This document shows positions 13,379 through 25,690 of a DNA stretch of 64,000 bases, piece after piece (the stretch's first letter is position 1; every line of letters starts with the position of its first letter). Below the pieces are notes generated by a model. It made no database searches. It was not told the DNA's origin and worked only from the letters and a program-made list of their open reading frames with translations. Made by a program: the position numbers and the translations under genes. Origin of the DNA: Anaeramoeba flamelloides (lineage: Eukaryota; Metamonada; Anaeramoebidae); contig JANTQA010000072.1 of the NCBI GenBank assembly GCA_027625915.1, forward strand, positions 1,488,001-1,552,000, in the 5' to 3' direction.

Positions 13379-13848
13379 CAGTGGTGTAAATAACTCGATT
13401 TGACAACCTTTTACCCATTACACAAATTTAACTCGTGTTTTTTTCTTAGACTTGGGTATTTGAGATAGGAAGACACTCATATATTCTTGGTTCGAATTCA
13501 AATTGACTTTACAGGTTAGATCTTTGATTAACCCAAATGGCTCAATAATATTAAATACTTTTGTTTCAAAAATTTTAACATATTTTACAAATTTTCTGAG
13601 ATTAAAAGATTTTTTAAATTCAAAAAATGAAATTTTGCTCATTTTTTTGTCAAAAAATTACATTTTAATCTTCCAGTATCTTCATAATTCTTTTTTAAAA
13701 TTTATTTAAAAAACACAATTTCTTGTTTATATACTGTTGCTACACCATTGATTTGTTTCTTTTATGTCTAGAGTTAATTAATATTTTTTGCATGAGTTAA
13801 ATTTTAGTAATAGGTTAAAATAAAAAATACGGGTTATTTACACGACCG
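13379..13848. mobile_element. 470 bp Tc1/mariner-like non-autonomous element
   Basis: The left end reads CAGTGGTGTAAATAACTCG and the right end, reverse complemented, CGGTCGTGTAAATAACCCG. Similarity continues for about 60 bp inward (both arms carry AAATTTAACTCRTG). TA flanks both ends (13377-13378 and 13849-13850). The interior has a 74-codon minus-strand frame at 13418-13642 without catalytic motifs. Ends and target site fit Tc1/mariner. Confidence 0.7.
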
Positions 13849-14453
13849 TAATTGAATTTTAAAGGTAAAAGAAAATTGAAAATTTTTTATGCTGATATTT
13901 TTATTTTTTATTGTTAGACGATAAAGAGAAATATAAAAACCAAAACTAGCAAGAAAATAGAAAAAAAAAAAAAGAAAAATAGGAGTAGAAGTTAATCAAT
14001 TAATTGAGTTTTTAGAGATCATCATTGAACTATCTCCAAAAAAACATTGTTCCCTAAATTTTTGTCTCTATACTAAACATTTTTTTCACAGCAAGGTCAT
14101 TCTTTTCTTATTATTAATTTTGATATTTTATTACTCTTTTGTTATTTATTATTATTTTTCATTCTGTTGCGCTTTTGTTAAAATAGCAAATAAATACTAT
14201 TCAATCCATGTTTTAAATTAAAATCACCATTTTTTTTTCTAAAAATCTTTTGCATAAAAATAGTCAGAAAAACATACAATTAGAAATAAGTAAAGTGGGA
14301 GATGGTTTCATAAAGCTCTTAAAATGAAAGAGCAAATCTCAATAAATTTCCCAAAAAATTGAATAAATCTTAGAGTCAATTATTTCCTATCAAAAATAAC
14401 AATTTTATTTTTTTATATTTTGAGGGGAGGAATTTAATAATTATGCCCTCAAG

Positions 14454-14715
14454 TTTTTCAGATTTTTTAAGAATTGGGCAAAATCTATTATTTTTTCTAT
14501 TATTTCAAATGAGGGGAAAACCTCGTTAGGTTTTCTTAAGTTTTCTGTTTATTTGTGAAGTGTTCTAAGTTTTTTTGAGATTTTCTATTTTATAAGTGGA
14601 GTGTTCTAGGTTTTTTTTTTTTTTACTTTTTGAAATAAACCGAAAATTTATTAAAATTTTCTGTTTATTTCTCTAAGTAAAAAAAACCTAGAAAACTTAA
14701 CAAATAAAACCGAAA
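14454..14715. repeat. composite fold-back repeat, copy 1
   Basis: Two adjoining palindromic blocks. Block 1 (about 14454-14520) is a degenerate TTTTCCAGAATTTGAAAGAA... palindrome. Block 2 (about 14524-14715) runs from GTTAGGTTTTCTTAAGTTTT to its partial reverse complement (AAAAAAACCTAGAAAACTTA). The same two blocks occur near 24961, 35283 (block 1 only) and 62546. The class of element is unknown. Confidence 0.6.
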
Positions 14716-14794
14716 CCCCTAATAAAGTCCAGGTACTTAACAGCACTTGTTGTTATTTTTTTTTTAAATTTAATAAATGAATTGCCTTTAACTT

Positions 14795-14960
14795 TTCCAG
14801 AATTTAAAAGAATTGAGTAAAATCAAAGATTTTTCACTACGAGTTTAAATTCTGGAATAGCTAGGCACTCAATGGCACGTCATATTGGTATTTCTTGAGT
14901 TTTCTGTTTATTCTGAAAATCGATAGATTTTATGAATCAAGCATAAAAACACAAGAAAAC
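14795..14960. repeat. composite fold-back repeat, partial copy
   Basis: Block 1 is well preserved (CCAGAATTTAAAAGAATTGA ... TTTAAATTCTGG), followed by a fragment of block 2 (TCTTGAGTTTTCTGTTTATT). It lies 80 bp from copy 1 and may be part of the same insertion. Confidence 0.5.
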
Positions 14961-15859
14961 ATTTGAAATTGACATTAGTTAATGTTATTGTTCCATAATT
15001 TAAAAGAATTTACTATTTTCTAAATTTCTGTTTAGAAAATTTAATACAGAACCGAATTCTTCTTTAAGTTTAATCAATCGTAAGATAAATAACAAACATT
15101 TATTATGAATTATATCTGGATTTATTTATATGGGGGGGGGTGGATAAGCTTATTGTAATTCCTTAAAGGGTATATTTTTAGATATATCTGATAGAGGATA
15201 ACTATAAACTTTTTTTGAGAGAAGAACTAAATTGTATAAGTTGGTACTTGGTTGGGAAATAGTTATCAAATTTATTATAAATCAATAAGAAAAAAAATAA
15301 AAAAGAAAAAAGAAAACAATTTTTTTTTTAAATTATAAAATAAAATACAATAATCATAACTTAGTTCACAACCAAAAAAATTTTTTAGGTCATTTTTCAA
15401 TTTATTTTCTACTCCTGGTTTTTCTATTTTGAACTGAATTTCTGTTCCGTGTTTTTCATTATTTTAAATATTTCCACAAAACCCCAAAAAGACGGAATTA
15501 AAAACTCCCATAACTCCTGAATACTTGTTTTTTTCATTTTTTTTTTTTTTTTTGAGAATTAGTTATCATTGATCTGTGTGTAAATTACATATATTAGTTA
15601 ACCTGGGTTTTTTCTGTGTTCAATCCTTGGTGGTTTAGCTGGGTAATTTAACAAGTTATCATTGTTAAAAATCATATATTAACATTTTTTTAGAATAGAA
15701 AAAATGTGAAGTGTAAGATTGGATAGATAATGCATTCCACAGTAGACTTAATAATACTTTTAATTGTACATTTCTTTTTTTTTTTTCTCATTTTTTTATA
15801 TCGAGGCCCCTTTTAAAATGATAAATATTTTATTGTTATGAAACTGGGTGATTTGGTTA

Positions 15860-16112
15860 CAGTTAGTTCCATATTCCAGATACAGAATTTGAACGGAAAT
15901 TAAGGTACCAAAAAAATTTTCAAATAAAAGTATATATTTCGAATTCTTGTAAAATAAGTTGTATTGGACAAAATTCCAAAAAATTTGACTTAATTTGGGA
16001 TTTTTTTGTCACAAATTATTTTACTAGAATTTGAATTTTGTGCCTTAATTCCCTTTCAATTCTGTGTCTTAAATTTTATCCAAAGTTTCCGTCTTAAAAG
16101 TTGTACTGACTG
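15860..16112. mobile_element. palindromic MITE, copy 2 (diverged)
   Basis: TA-flanked (15858-15859, 16113-16114). It starts CAGTTAGTTCCATATTCCAG and ends GTACTGACTG. It is longer (253 bp) and more diverged than the other three copies but keeps GAATTTTGTGCCTTAAT in the right arm. Confidence 0.7.
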
Positions 16113-16114
16113 TA

Positions 16115-18284
16115 GGAAAATCGATTAGTACTTTTTAAATTCATTAATACCACAATTGTGATTATTAAGATTGCATAATTAATTATAAATGGGGGGGGTC
16201 ACATTGAAAAATATTTTCTTTGGTGTTAGGTTATTTTTTAACATGTTCTTAAAATAGTATTTTGGGGAAATTTTTAAATTTAATATTTTGGTAACTTTTC
16301 TCATATTTTTAGGTTTCTTAACATGAAAAAATAATTCAAAATCTCTATTGAACTGAGATATTATATTTTTTTCAACTTTCATTTTTTTGTTGTTATTTTT
16401 TTTTTTTTGAAATTAGGTCTATTTTTTAAACTGGGTTATTACAAAAAATTGGCAATTTTTTATTATTAAAGTCTGTTTTTTTTTTTGTTTTTTTTTTCTT
16501 CTTTTATAGATAATTCAAGTTCATTCTTTCTCAAAGAAAATGAAATCTTGTAAAATAAATTGAAAATATTTTGAATTTTATGCTTTTCATAAATGAATAA
16601 AAATGATCAAATTAATAAAAATAAAATAATTCATTTCAGAAAAGATTATTTTAATTAAGTAGGGTATAAGAGCTATCATATTTTTTTTTGGTTTTTTGAT
16701 TTAGAGTGTGTGGCAAGGGATTAAAGAATTCCAGAAAAATTTTTTAGATATTTTTTTTTCTAATCATTAAGTAAGTAAGGATGTAATTAGTTTTAACTTT
16801 TTTTAAAATCACTAATTTATTCAAAATTGGATAATTAGATTAATTTCGATAATAAAACAATAAATGTTTTTTTAAAATGGCTGATGTGGTGTATAACCTA
16901 ATGTTTAAGTTTACATACATATATAATAAGAACTGGAAATCAAAATGATGTAAAAAAAAATTGAATAGACAAAATAAAAAATAATTATTTCTTGATCTTA
17001 TCTTTAATACTTGATATAATTACTTCTTCTAAATTTGATTTTGCTTTTAATTCTTTATCGAAATAGTTTTGTTTGTAAAATGTTGATAAAAAAATTACAT
17101 ATTATTTCTAAAGAATTTCTAAAATGAATTTTAGAAACCAATTTTCATTTTATTCATCTAATTTGGAATAGGTTCAGAAAATATTGATATTTATTAAATT
17201 CATCATCAGAAGTAAAGATTTATTAGAAACGATTGATTGATATAAAAATTAATTATTTTTGATCAAAATTGAAAAAAAATAAGATTTATAAATATTGATT
17301 GAATTGTTTTCCAATTTATCTTCTGATTTTTTGAGTTGGTATTTAAGAATTATTTTTTGATTTATAAGAATCAATCACTTTTACTACAATCTTTGAAATA
17401 GTGTTTTTTGTTTTGGCTTAGTTTGATAAAAATATATGAAAAAAGAATTTTTCAAAATAGAATTTGTAAAAAAAATGTTTTGTTAAATAATAATAAATAG
17501 TAAAGGGGTGGTAACCCAATGTTAAAAATTAGTTGGGATCATTCAAATAGAGAAGAGAAAAAAAAAGTATATACCAAAATAAAAGTTTATTGGATTTTTT
17601 TTTCAATTTCAACAAGTTTATTTGGAACGATGTTAATTTTTGTTCAATATTTTAAAAGAAAAGATTTGTTTCAAATGCACCCCTTCTCAAGTCTATTACT
17701 TTGATTTGGCCTTTGAGTACCTTCAAGCATTTCACAAACCCATTTCTAGATCTCAAACTCAATTTAATAAACTCAAAAAATTTATCAAAACTGATGATGA
17801 AAAATTGAAAAATTAAAGATTTCACTCGAGCACAACTTTGGATCTTTTCACACACACGAAAGAGTAATTATATTTTTTTTCATAATTTCAATACCACATG
17901 ATACTCAAAAAATCAGTTTTTATTAATTAATAAGAATCAAATTTTCAATAATTGGAAAAATTATCTACACAAGCAAAAATATTGTATCTTTATTTTTTTC
18001 AAAAAAAACTCTAAAAATAGAGACACCATTTAACACAACCACACTTCCTTCAAAGTAAAGATAAAATTGTACCAAAATGAAAAATTTTAAAGCTTGTATA
18101 GATTACAAGAAAACATATTCTGATTTTACTATTTTTGATGTTTTCTCTTTTTTGAAACAATTAACAAAGATAATTAAGTACTCTTGGATGGCAGTGTTCC
18201 TACCAAAAGCCTTTATTGTTGATTTTAAAAATAAACGAAAATATTCAAAAGAGAGATCAAATTGAAAGAGAAACTCTGAACGAA
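16115..18284. other. intergenic, no firm gene
   Basis: A/T-rich with a G8 run near 16191 (another G-run lies near 15132). Small open frames at 16179-16382 (minus), 17519-17704 (plus) and 17652-17855 (minus) have mixed composition but no motif I recognise. The last (SRNGFVKCLKVLKGQIKVID) is the most protein-like and could be an eroded exon. Confidence 0.4.
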
Positions 18285-18350
18285 TGTGACGTATAATTAA
18301 GAAACTACTAGTTATTAAGTTGATAGAGTGAGTTGTTTCTTACGTCACAT
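18285..18350. promoter_or_regulatory. inverted TGACGT pair upstream of CCT2
   Basis: AATGTGACGTA and its inverted partner TACGTCACATT lie about 45 bp apart, 250-310 bp before the CCT2 start codon. TGACGT is the core of CRE/bZIP sites in many eukaryotes. The same word occurs upstream of FARSA. Function is inference; a hairpin from a small repeat is the alternative. Confidence 0.3.
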
Positions 18351-18598
18351 TAGATTAGAATGAGAATCTTGAATAATTGTTGAAACATCAAAAACAAGAA
18401 TAAGGATCTTGAAATATTGAGTTTTTGATTTATTATTCATTCTTTTTTTTCTCGTTTCAAGGACAAATAACTAAATTTTTCATGGAACAGACAATTTAAG
18501 AGAATTCAAGAAAGTTCTCTTAAAAAATTAAGACATTGTTAAAACATTTTTTCTTTTTATAATATTTTTTCATAATCAATTCACCTCTTTTAGAAAAA

Positions 18599-21500
18599 AT
18601 GAGTGAAGCATATCAACCAGCACGAATTTTAAATCAAGGATCCACTCAAGAAAAAGCAGAAGGCGCAAGACTTTCAAATTTTGTTGGAGCCATTGCTCTT
18701 TCAGATCTTATTTCCACAACCCTTGGTCCAAAAGGAATGGTTTGTTGATCCCTTTTTTTTTAACCAAACCCAAATTTGTAAATTGGCGTCATTAAAGTCC
18801 TTGAAAATACTTCCAATTACATTTCCTTATTCAAAAAATGACAATCTTTTTCTTTTTTGTTTTTTTTTTTTTAAAAGTGAAATTTTTTGTTTGCTTTAAA
18901 TTTTTACTTGATCTTTTTTTTTTATTAAAAAAAAACAAAAAAAACTTTAATAAAAAAAACAAAAAAAAACACATTGTTGTGTAATTTAAACACTCAAACC
19001 TTTGTACCAATTTACTCTTCGCTAACAACCAAAAAATTTCTCTCTATTAAAATTTCACATTATTTTCTAAAAGGATAAAATATTACAATCTCCTTCGAAT
19101 TTACTTGATAGTACAATTACAAATGATGGTGCAACAATTTTAGGATCTATTCAAATCTCTAACCCAGCTGCTAAAATTCTTATTGGTAAGAATCTTATAT
19201 TATTTAATATTTTTTTGATAAAAAAAAAAAAAATATTTTGAAAAGTTTTTCTTTGTTTTTCTTTTTTAATTGCTATTTTGAGTTTACATTTTTTCAAAAA
19301 AAAACATTTCAAAATTTTGATACTTTTTCTAAAAAATCGTACCCAGAAAACTAATCACGAAAAATTTGATTATTCATCCCTTTTCTTTTTCATCTTTTTT
19401 TTTTTTTTTTTTTTTTATTTTTACTCCTCTTTATAATATTTTTTTTTATTTTTTTTAAAATCTCTTTTGGTTGCCCATTTTTTGGGTTGAATAGAAATTT
19501 CAAAAGTACAAGACGACGAAATTGGTGACGGAACCACGTCTGTTGTTGTTTTAGCTGGTGAATTGTTAAAAGAAGCAGAAAAGTTAATTCATAAAAGAAT
19601 CCATCCACAAACAATCATTAAAGGGTTCAGATTAGCAAAAAACATCGCAATTAAAAAATTAAGGGAAATTGCACAAGATCATTCCGAAAACGAAGAAGAT
19701 TTAAAAAAATACTTGAAAAAAATCGCAATGACCATCTTTTCAACAAAAATCTTGACTCCTTATAAATCCATTTTTGCAGATTTAGCTGTTGAATCTATTT
19801 TAAGGTTAAAGGTAAACCTTCTACTTCTACTTTTACTTTTTTTTTTTTTTTTTTTGAATTATTTTTCTTTTTATTTTATAAGAGGTAATTTTTCTTTTAA
19901 AGATCTCTTTTTCCAAGATCAATGATTTTTAATTGAACAAACTATCATATTTTTATTTTGGTAACATCGAAATGAAATGAAAAGCAAATCTTTCGTATTT
20001 TTATAAAGTATTAAATCCAAAAAGGAAACAATTTTTCACTCAGGTTTGAATTTTAAATGAGAAAAAAATTTCATTTCATATTCTTTGTTTGTTGATTTTT
20101 AATTTTTAAAAAAAAAATATATAATGATGTACTTTAATCATTTTAATTTCAGAAGTACTTTAGTGTATTGAAGAATTCAAAAAAATATAAAAAAAATTTT
20201 TAGTTGAATTTCCCTTTTTGATAATTTTTAATCCATTTTTATTTTTTACAAAGATTTTATAATCGCTTTGAACAAATATTTTGGGTTTAAAAGCAAAGAA
20301 ACCCAGCACCTGACTTGCTTTTTGAAATATTTTTTGAATGAAATAGTTCACAAAGCCAATTTAAAAAATGGAAATTGAAAAAAATTGTTTTTTTTTATTG
20401 TTTTGAATTTATCAGTTTTGTTAATATTAATACATTATTTTTATTTGAAGTGATAATTAAATGTGAGGAATAATTTTTAGAATTAAAAAAAGATGATCAA
20501 GTATTATTTTTAGACCATTTAAAATTCAAATAACAGTGTCATGGGTTTGAAAATTGTTAACTATGTTTTTAATTTTCCAATCAGCTTTGCAAAGAAATAT
20601 TGCAGAATTAATACATAATTTTTAGTTTCTTATTTGATATTCCTTGTGACTTAAGATTAAATTTTATAGGGAAATAAAAACTTTTTCATTCTTATTCTTT
20701 AAAAAATTGTTTTTTTTTTAAGCTTATACATGCTTAAAAAATACTACTTATCTATCAAAAAACAAAAAGTATATTAACTGTTGAGGAAAAAAAGCTCAAC
20801 ACAATTTTTAATTGGAAATATTATTAAAAAGGAAAAGTAATTTCAATTAAAAGAAGAAACCAATTAACTTCAAATAATAATCCATTAGATTATTTTCAAC
20901 CAATCCAACAAAATTAATTTAAATCGAATTTAATATCGAAATTGTTTGTTTGATTTTGGACATCACCAAAATAGTCAATTTTTAGAACAAATTGTTAATA
21001 ATTGATCAATCAAAGAAAAACCCGTAGCAAAAGATAGTATTATTACAAACGGTTCTTGTAATTAGTATCCTTCATTTTATCTTTAGTCAATTATTTTTTC
21101 TTTTTATTAATTGTTCTTACTTTTCATTTTCAGGTTCTATTAAGGTTTTCAATTAAAAATAATGTTGAACTTTTTTTCCACATTGGTATTTCATTTTTTC
21201 AAAGTGGTATTGGATTTAGATAAATTTATTTCCAAAAAAAAAAAAACAGAAAGAAAGAAGTTAAATACGAATTATTTATTTATGATAAACATTTTTTTTT
21301 AATAATATATTTGAAATAAATAACACAAGTTGTTTATATTATAAAAGCCATTCATATAATTATGATTTATATTTGAATATTTATTTTTTTTTCAAAAAAC
21401 AGGAAATTTTCAATTACTAATCATTCGAAGAAAGCTGTTTTTAAAAAATGTAGACCAAATGTTTTCAAACGCGTTGCTCAAACTTTTTAAAAGGAGTGAA

Positions 21501-23812
21501 TTAGACAGTTTAATTTACTCTTTTCATCTTTTTGAGTCACCCTTTTTTTTTTTTATAAACTTTGAGTACTAACTTTTTTAAAACAGCTGTAGTACATATC
21601 GGTTTTTTTTTTTTTTTTTTTTTTTATATAATTATTACATATGAAAATATATAAAATCAATTTCGAAAAAGTTTAATTTGTTGAATTTTTTTTTTATTAA
21701 TTCAGAGAGAGAAAGCAATAAATACAATTACAAAGTTTGTTATTTTTTCCCTTTTTTATTTGAACAAGCATTAATAATCAAGAAAGGATAAAGTAAAAAA
21801 ATAACAATTTGATTAATTTTTTTATTCAAAAAACTTTTCGATTATTATTCAATTTTTAATAAGTGATTATATACAAATTTCCTGAACTTCATCAAATATA
21901 CATTTATGATGCAGTGAATAATAATCCAAAAGAAATGTTTCAAAATGTAAACGTTTTTTTAAAGATGAAATTAAAAGTGATTCCATAAGCAATATTTTCC
22001 AAACAAAATAAAAAATATTTTAATGTAATTCCCAATTTTGAAAGTTATTTAAATGGAAAAAAATGTTAATTTTGAATTTTTTTTTCTTCAACTAATTATA
22101 TTACAAAATTGCGATCAATATTTTTTTTATTGTTTTTAATAAAATAATTGGAAAAGTTGAATCATGATATATTAATTTTTTCACAAGTACCAATGAAAAT
22201 AAAGTAGTCTTAAAAAAGTGTACCCAATAAAAAGTTTTTAATAAAGTTCTAAAAATAGGTATATCGAGGAGTTTAATCACTATTTTATTGATAATATTAA
22301 AAAACTTTTTTTTGTCACACTTTTTAAAATGGCTCTATAATGAAACATCTAATTTATTTTTAAAAAAAACACCCAAGATAATTTAATAAACATACCATAT
22401 ATTGAAGCATTCATTATCCCAAATTTTAATTTTCGAAATTTGTCTTTAAACTATTAAATAATTAATAATGTATCTCTTAAAATTAATGAAAAAATACTAA
22501 TTTATTTTTAATCTATAAATAATAAAATATGAAACATACAATTATTCACAACAAATAAATCCAAAAATAGGGATCAACAAATCTTGAAAGTATTCAAATT
22601 TTAAAAAAAACAGGAGGATTATTAAAGGAAAGTTATATTGAAGAAGGATTTGTCTTAGATAAGAAACTTGGTGTTGGCCAACCAAAAAGAATTGAAAATG
22701 CCAAAATCTTAGTTGCAAACACTTCCATGGATTACGACAAAATCAAAATCTTTGGATCAAGAGTTGTTGTTAATTCTTCAAGTAAATTAGCTGAAATCGA
22801 AGAAGAAGAAAAAAAGAAAATGCTCAGAAAATGCCAAAAAATTGTTGATCATGGAATCAATGTCTTCATAAACAGACAATTAATCTACAATTTACCTGAA
22901 CAATTTTTTACAGATCATGGCGTGGTGTCAATTGAACATGCTGATTTTGCTGGAATTGAAAGACTTTCACTCGTAACAGGTGGTGAAATTGTTTCAACCT
23001 TCGACCACCCTGAATTGGTTACTCTTGGTACCGCAAAGGTTATTGAAGAAATTATGATTGGTGAAGATAAACTTATTCGCTTTTCTGGTTGTAAGGAACC
23101 TTCCGCCTGTACAATCATTTTACGTGGTTCTTCAAAGCAAATTTTAGATGAAGCCGAACGTTCTTTACATGATGGACTCGCTGTATTAAGTCAAATGGTC
23201 AAAGTATTCATTTTTTCCTTTTTCCTGTTTAATTTTTTCTTTTTTCCTTTTTCTTTTTTCCTTTTTCCTTTTTCTTTTTTCCTTTTTCCTTTTTTCCTTT
23301 TTTGTCTTTTCTTTTGTACTTTTTTGGATCTGAAAAAAAAAAGACATTCATTTAAAAAACTTTCTTTCTATATTGTATATTATTTTTTTATAAATGAAAT
23401 TTTCGATTTAAATTCTTAAAAGAATCCAAAAACTGTTTTAGGTGCTGGCTGTACAGAAATCATAATGGCACAAGCTATTGAAGAAGCAGCTAAAGAAACA
23501 AGTGGAAAAATTCAAATTGCAATGGAATCCTTTGCAAGAGCACTCACACGTATCCCAATTATCATTGCAAGCAATGCAGGTTATGATGCAGAACAATTAG
23601 TTTCTGAATTAAAAACTAGCCACTATAAAGGAAATACAACCTTTGGCGTTGACGTCATGGAAGGAAAAGTTTGTGATGTCCAAAAACTTGGGATTATTGA
23701 AAGTTTCCTTGTAAAACAAGGAATGCTTTTGAAAGCTAGTGAAGCAACAGAAATGATTTTAAGAGTAGACCATATCATGTCATCCGCCCCTAGAAGAAGA
23801 GGAATGAATTAA
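18599..23812 (+). CDS. CCT2: T-complex protein 1 subunit beta (CCT/TRiC chaperonin), 5 exons
   Basis: One of eight paralogous subunits of the cytosolic chaperonin that folds actin, tubulin and other proteins with ATP. Exons: 18599..18739, 19074..19185, 19495..19811, 22571..23203, 23423..23812. Phases match at every join. The predicted protein is 530 residues (human 535). Equatorial signatures: TTLGPKGM, then DKILQS...NDGATIL, and the ATP-site GDGTTSV at the start of exon 3. Exon 4 carries most of the intermediate and apical domains with beta-specific strings ([38 protein letters not shown]). Exon 5 returns to the equatorial domain ([14 protein letters not shown]) and ends APRRRGMN. The start ATG at 18599 gives the normal beta N-terminus ([28 protein letters not shown]). 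Intron lengths are 334, 309, 2759 and 219 nt. No other CCT subunit is in the window. Confidence 0.96.
19812..22570 (+). other. 2.76 kb third intron of CCT2
   Basis: GTAAAC...AAATAG. The flanking exons join at LRLK|GSTNLES in phase 0, so no exon is missing. The content is A/T tracts; a 63-codon minus-strand frame at 20160-20351 has no recognisable domain. It is about eight times the length of the neighbouring introns. Confidence 0.8.
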
Positions 23813-24960
23813 ACATAAAATACAATACTATTACTCAATTTATAATTCTCATATTTTACTTCAATTTTTGTTAAATCTTTTTGATAAATTTCCATTCATT
23901 TTTTAAATTTGATCCTATTTAGAAATTTTTAATAATTTTAGAAACATTGAATTATTTCATTCAAAATAAAAGAAATCTCTACATTTTTTTTTTTTTTTAA
24001 CTTTTTTATTTTTTTTAAAAATCCAAACTTTAAGCAATGTGAAATCCAATTTTTGTCACAGAAACCAATAGTGATCCTTGCTTTAACTCCTTTTTAAAAT
24101 CATTTTCCTTCACAAAATGTAAAAGTTTTACGAATCACTAAAACCCAAAATACCTTTAACACACAAATGAAGGCGGGACAACTAATAATTTACCTTTAAT
24201 GCTAAAATGTAGTTTGAATTTCTGAGAGGTTACTATTAAAAATATGATTTTTTATATATTTTTGTTTGATTCTCTTTAAAAAAAAAATGAAAAGAGAAAA
24301 AATTAAAAAAATGAAAAAAAAATCTTTGAATATCACTTTGTCGGAACTTAGATGGTTAAATACCATATCAATAGATTTGTGGAAAATTAGAGTATGTCCT
24401 GATTATTGGGGAAATATTGGTAGTGTAACCTAGTTCAAATGGATCTCAAAAATCTATTCTATATATAATTGAATTTATATATTAGGGGAACTTTTGCTTA
24501 GGATCATAATTATTATTTTTAAATTTATAAAAGTAATTTGCAGGATTAATTAGGTTAAATTTTCATTAATTTTGATTTACATTTTACAAAAAAATTTAAT
24601 ATTATTTCCATTGATTAATGATTTGACAATTTTGATTTAGAATCAAATGAAAAATTTTTTTCCTTTTGTTTTAAGTTTAAAACTATTTTTTATTTATTTT
24701 TTTTTTTTAGTAAAAATTGAGAGTTTATTTTTCTTACAATAAAATTAATATTTTTCAATTTATTTGATTTTTTTTTTCAATCATTTTCTTAAATCTCAAG
24801 AAAAAAATTAAAATAAATAATAATGAATCTTAATAAAAATCTAAAATTTCCAAATTTAAAAAGTAAAATCTTTTTAATAAATTATTAATTGGTGAAATCT
24901 GTTGAAAAGAATATTCAAAATACTTGGAAATGGAAAATATTTTAATTATTAGAATCTTTA
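23813..24960. other. 3' flank of CCT2, no firm gene
   Basis: No transcription end signal is distinct. A short minus-strand frame ending at 24030 (ENDFKKELKQGSLLVSVTKI...) is protein-like and could be a terminal exon of a convergent gene, but I could not link it to upstream exons. Confidence 0.3.
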
Positions 24961-25690
24961 TTTATTGCTGATAATCTCTCTAACAGGGTTTTGTCACCCA
25001 TTTTTCAGTATAATTGTCGCCAATTACCTTCAAGAGCCTAGGTTTTCTTGGAGTTTTCAATTTTATTTGTGAAGTGTTCTAGGTTTTTTTACTTTAGAAA
25101 TAAACATAAAATATATTAAAAATTTCGGTTTATTTCTAAAGTAAAAAAAAAAACGAACGAAAATCTATTGATTTTCTAAATAAATAGAAAACTCAAGAAA
25201 ATCTAATTGCGCTTTTTTTTAATTTAAGAAATTTAAACAAAATTTCAAAAATATTCTTTTTATTTCTCTAATTAAAAAAAAAAGGATACAGTCAGTTTCA
25301 CTTTTAAGGCACAAACTTTCAACGAAATTTAAGGCACAAAAAAATCTCCAATTAAGGCACAAAATTTGGAATTTTTTTTTTTACAATTTATTTTTACTAG
25401 AATTTGAATTTTGTGCTTTAATTTGAGATTTTTTTGTGCCTTAAATTTCGTTGAAAGTTTGTGCATTAAAAGTGAAACTGACTGTAACAGTGTTTTCCAG
25501 AATTTGAAAGAATCGAGGAAAATCTATGATTTTACTCAATTCTTTTGAATCATGTAAAACCCAACAACAGTAGATAATTTTTAATTTTGTCATGTAAATG
25601 ATAAATAATCTTGTAATTTAATATTTTAATTATTTTTCTTCTTCTCTTTTTTATTTAGTAAATTTTCTTTGATCACTCCTTTCTCACAAT
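24961..25690. repeat. composite fold-back repeat with nested MITE
   Basis: It shares both ends with 35283-35638: TTATTTATT..TGATAATCT and AGGGTTTTG at the left, and TTTAGTAAATTTTCTTTGAT and CTCCTTTCTCACAAT at the right. The inside holds block 2 of the fold-back family (about 25037-25205), a MITE (25289-25484), then block 1 (about 25494-25555). No coding capacity. Superfamily unknown. Confidence 0.65.
25289..25484. mobile_element. palindromic MITE, copy 3, nested
   Basis: A clean 196 bp copy: CAGTCAGTTTCACTTTTAAG at the left, the matching GTGAAACTGACTG at the right, and intact TA duplications (25287-25288, 25485-25486). It sits inside the composite repeat 24961-25690. The related copy at 35283 lacks it at the equivalent place. 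Confidence 0.85.

Noticed and set aside
15860-16112. Treating MITE copy 2 as an unrelated hairpin because it is longer
   Set aside because: It shares the CAGT-AGTTCC start, the ACTGACTG end, TA flanks and the GTGCCTTAAT arm motif with the other copies.
24030-24240. Minus-strand terminal exon (ELKQGSLLVSVTKIGFHIA then stop) downstream of CCT2
   Set aside because: No consistent upstream exon, no recognised family.
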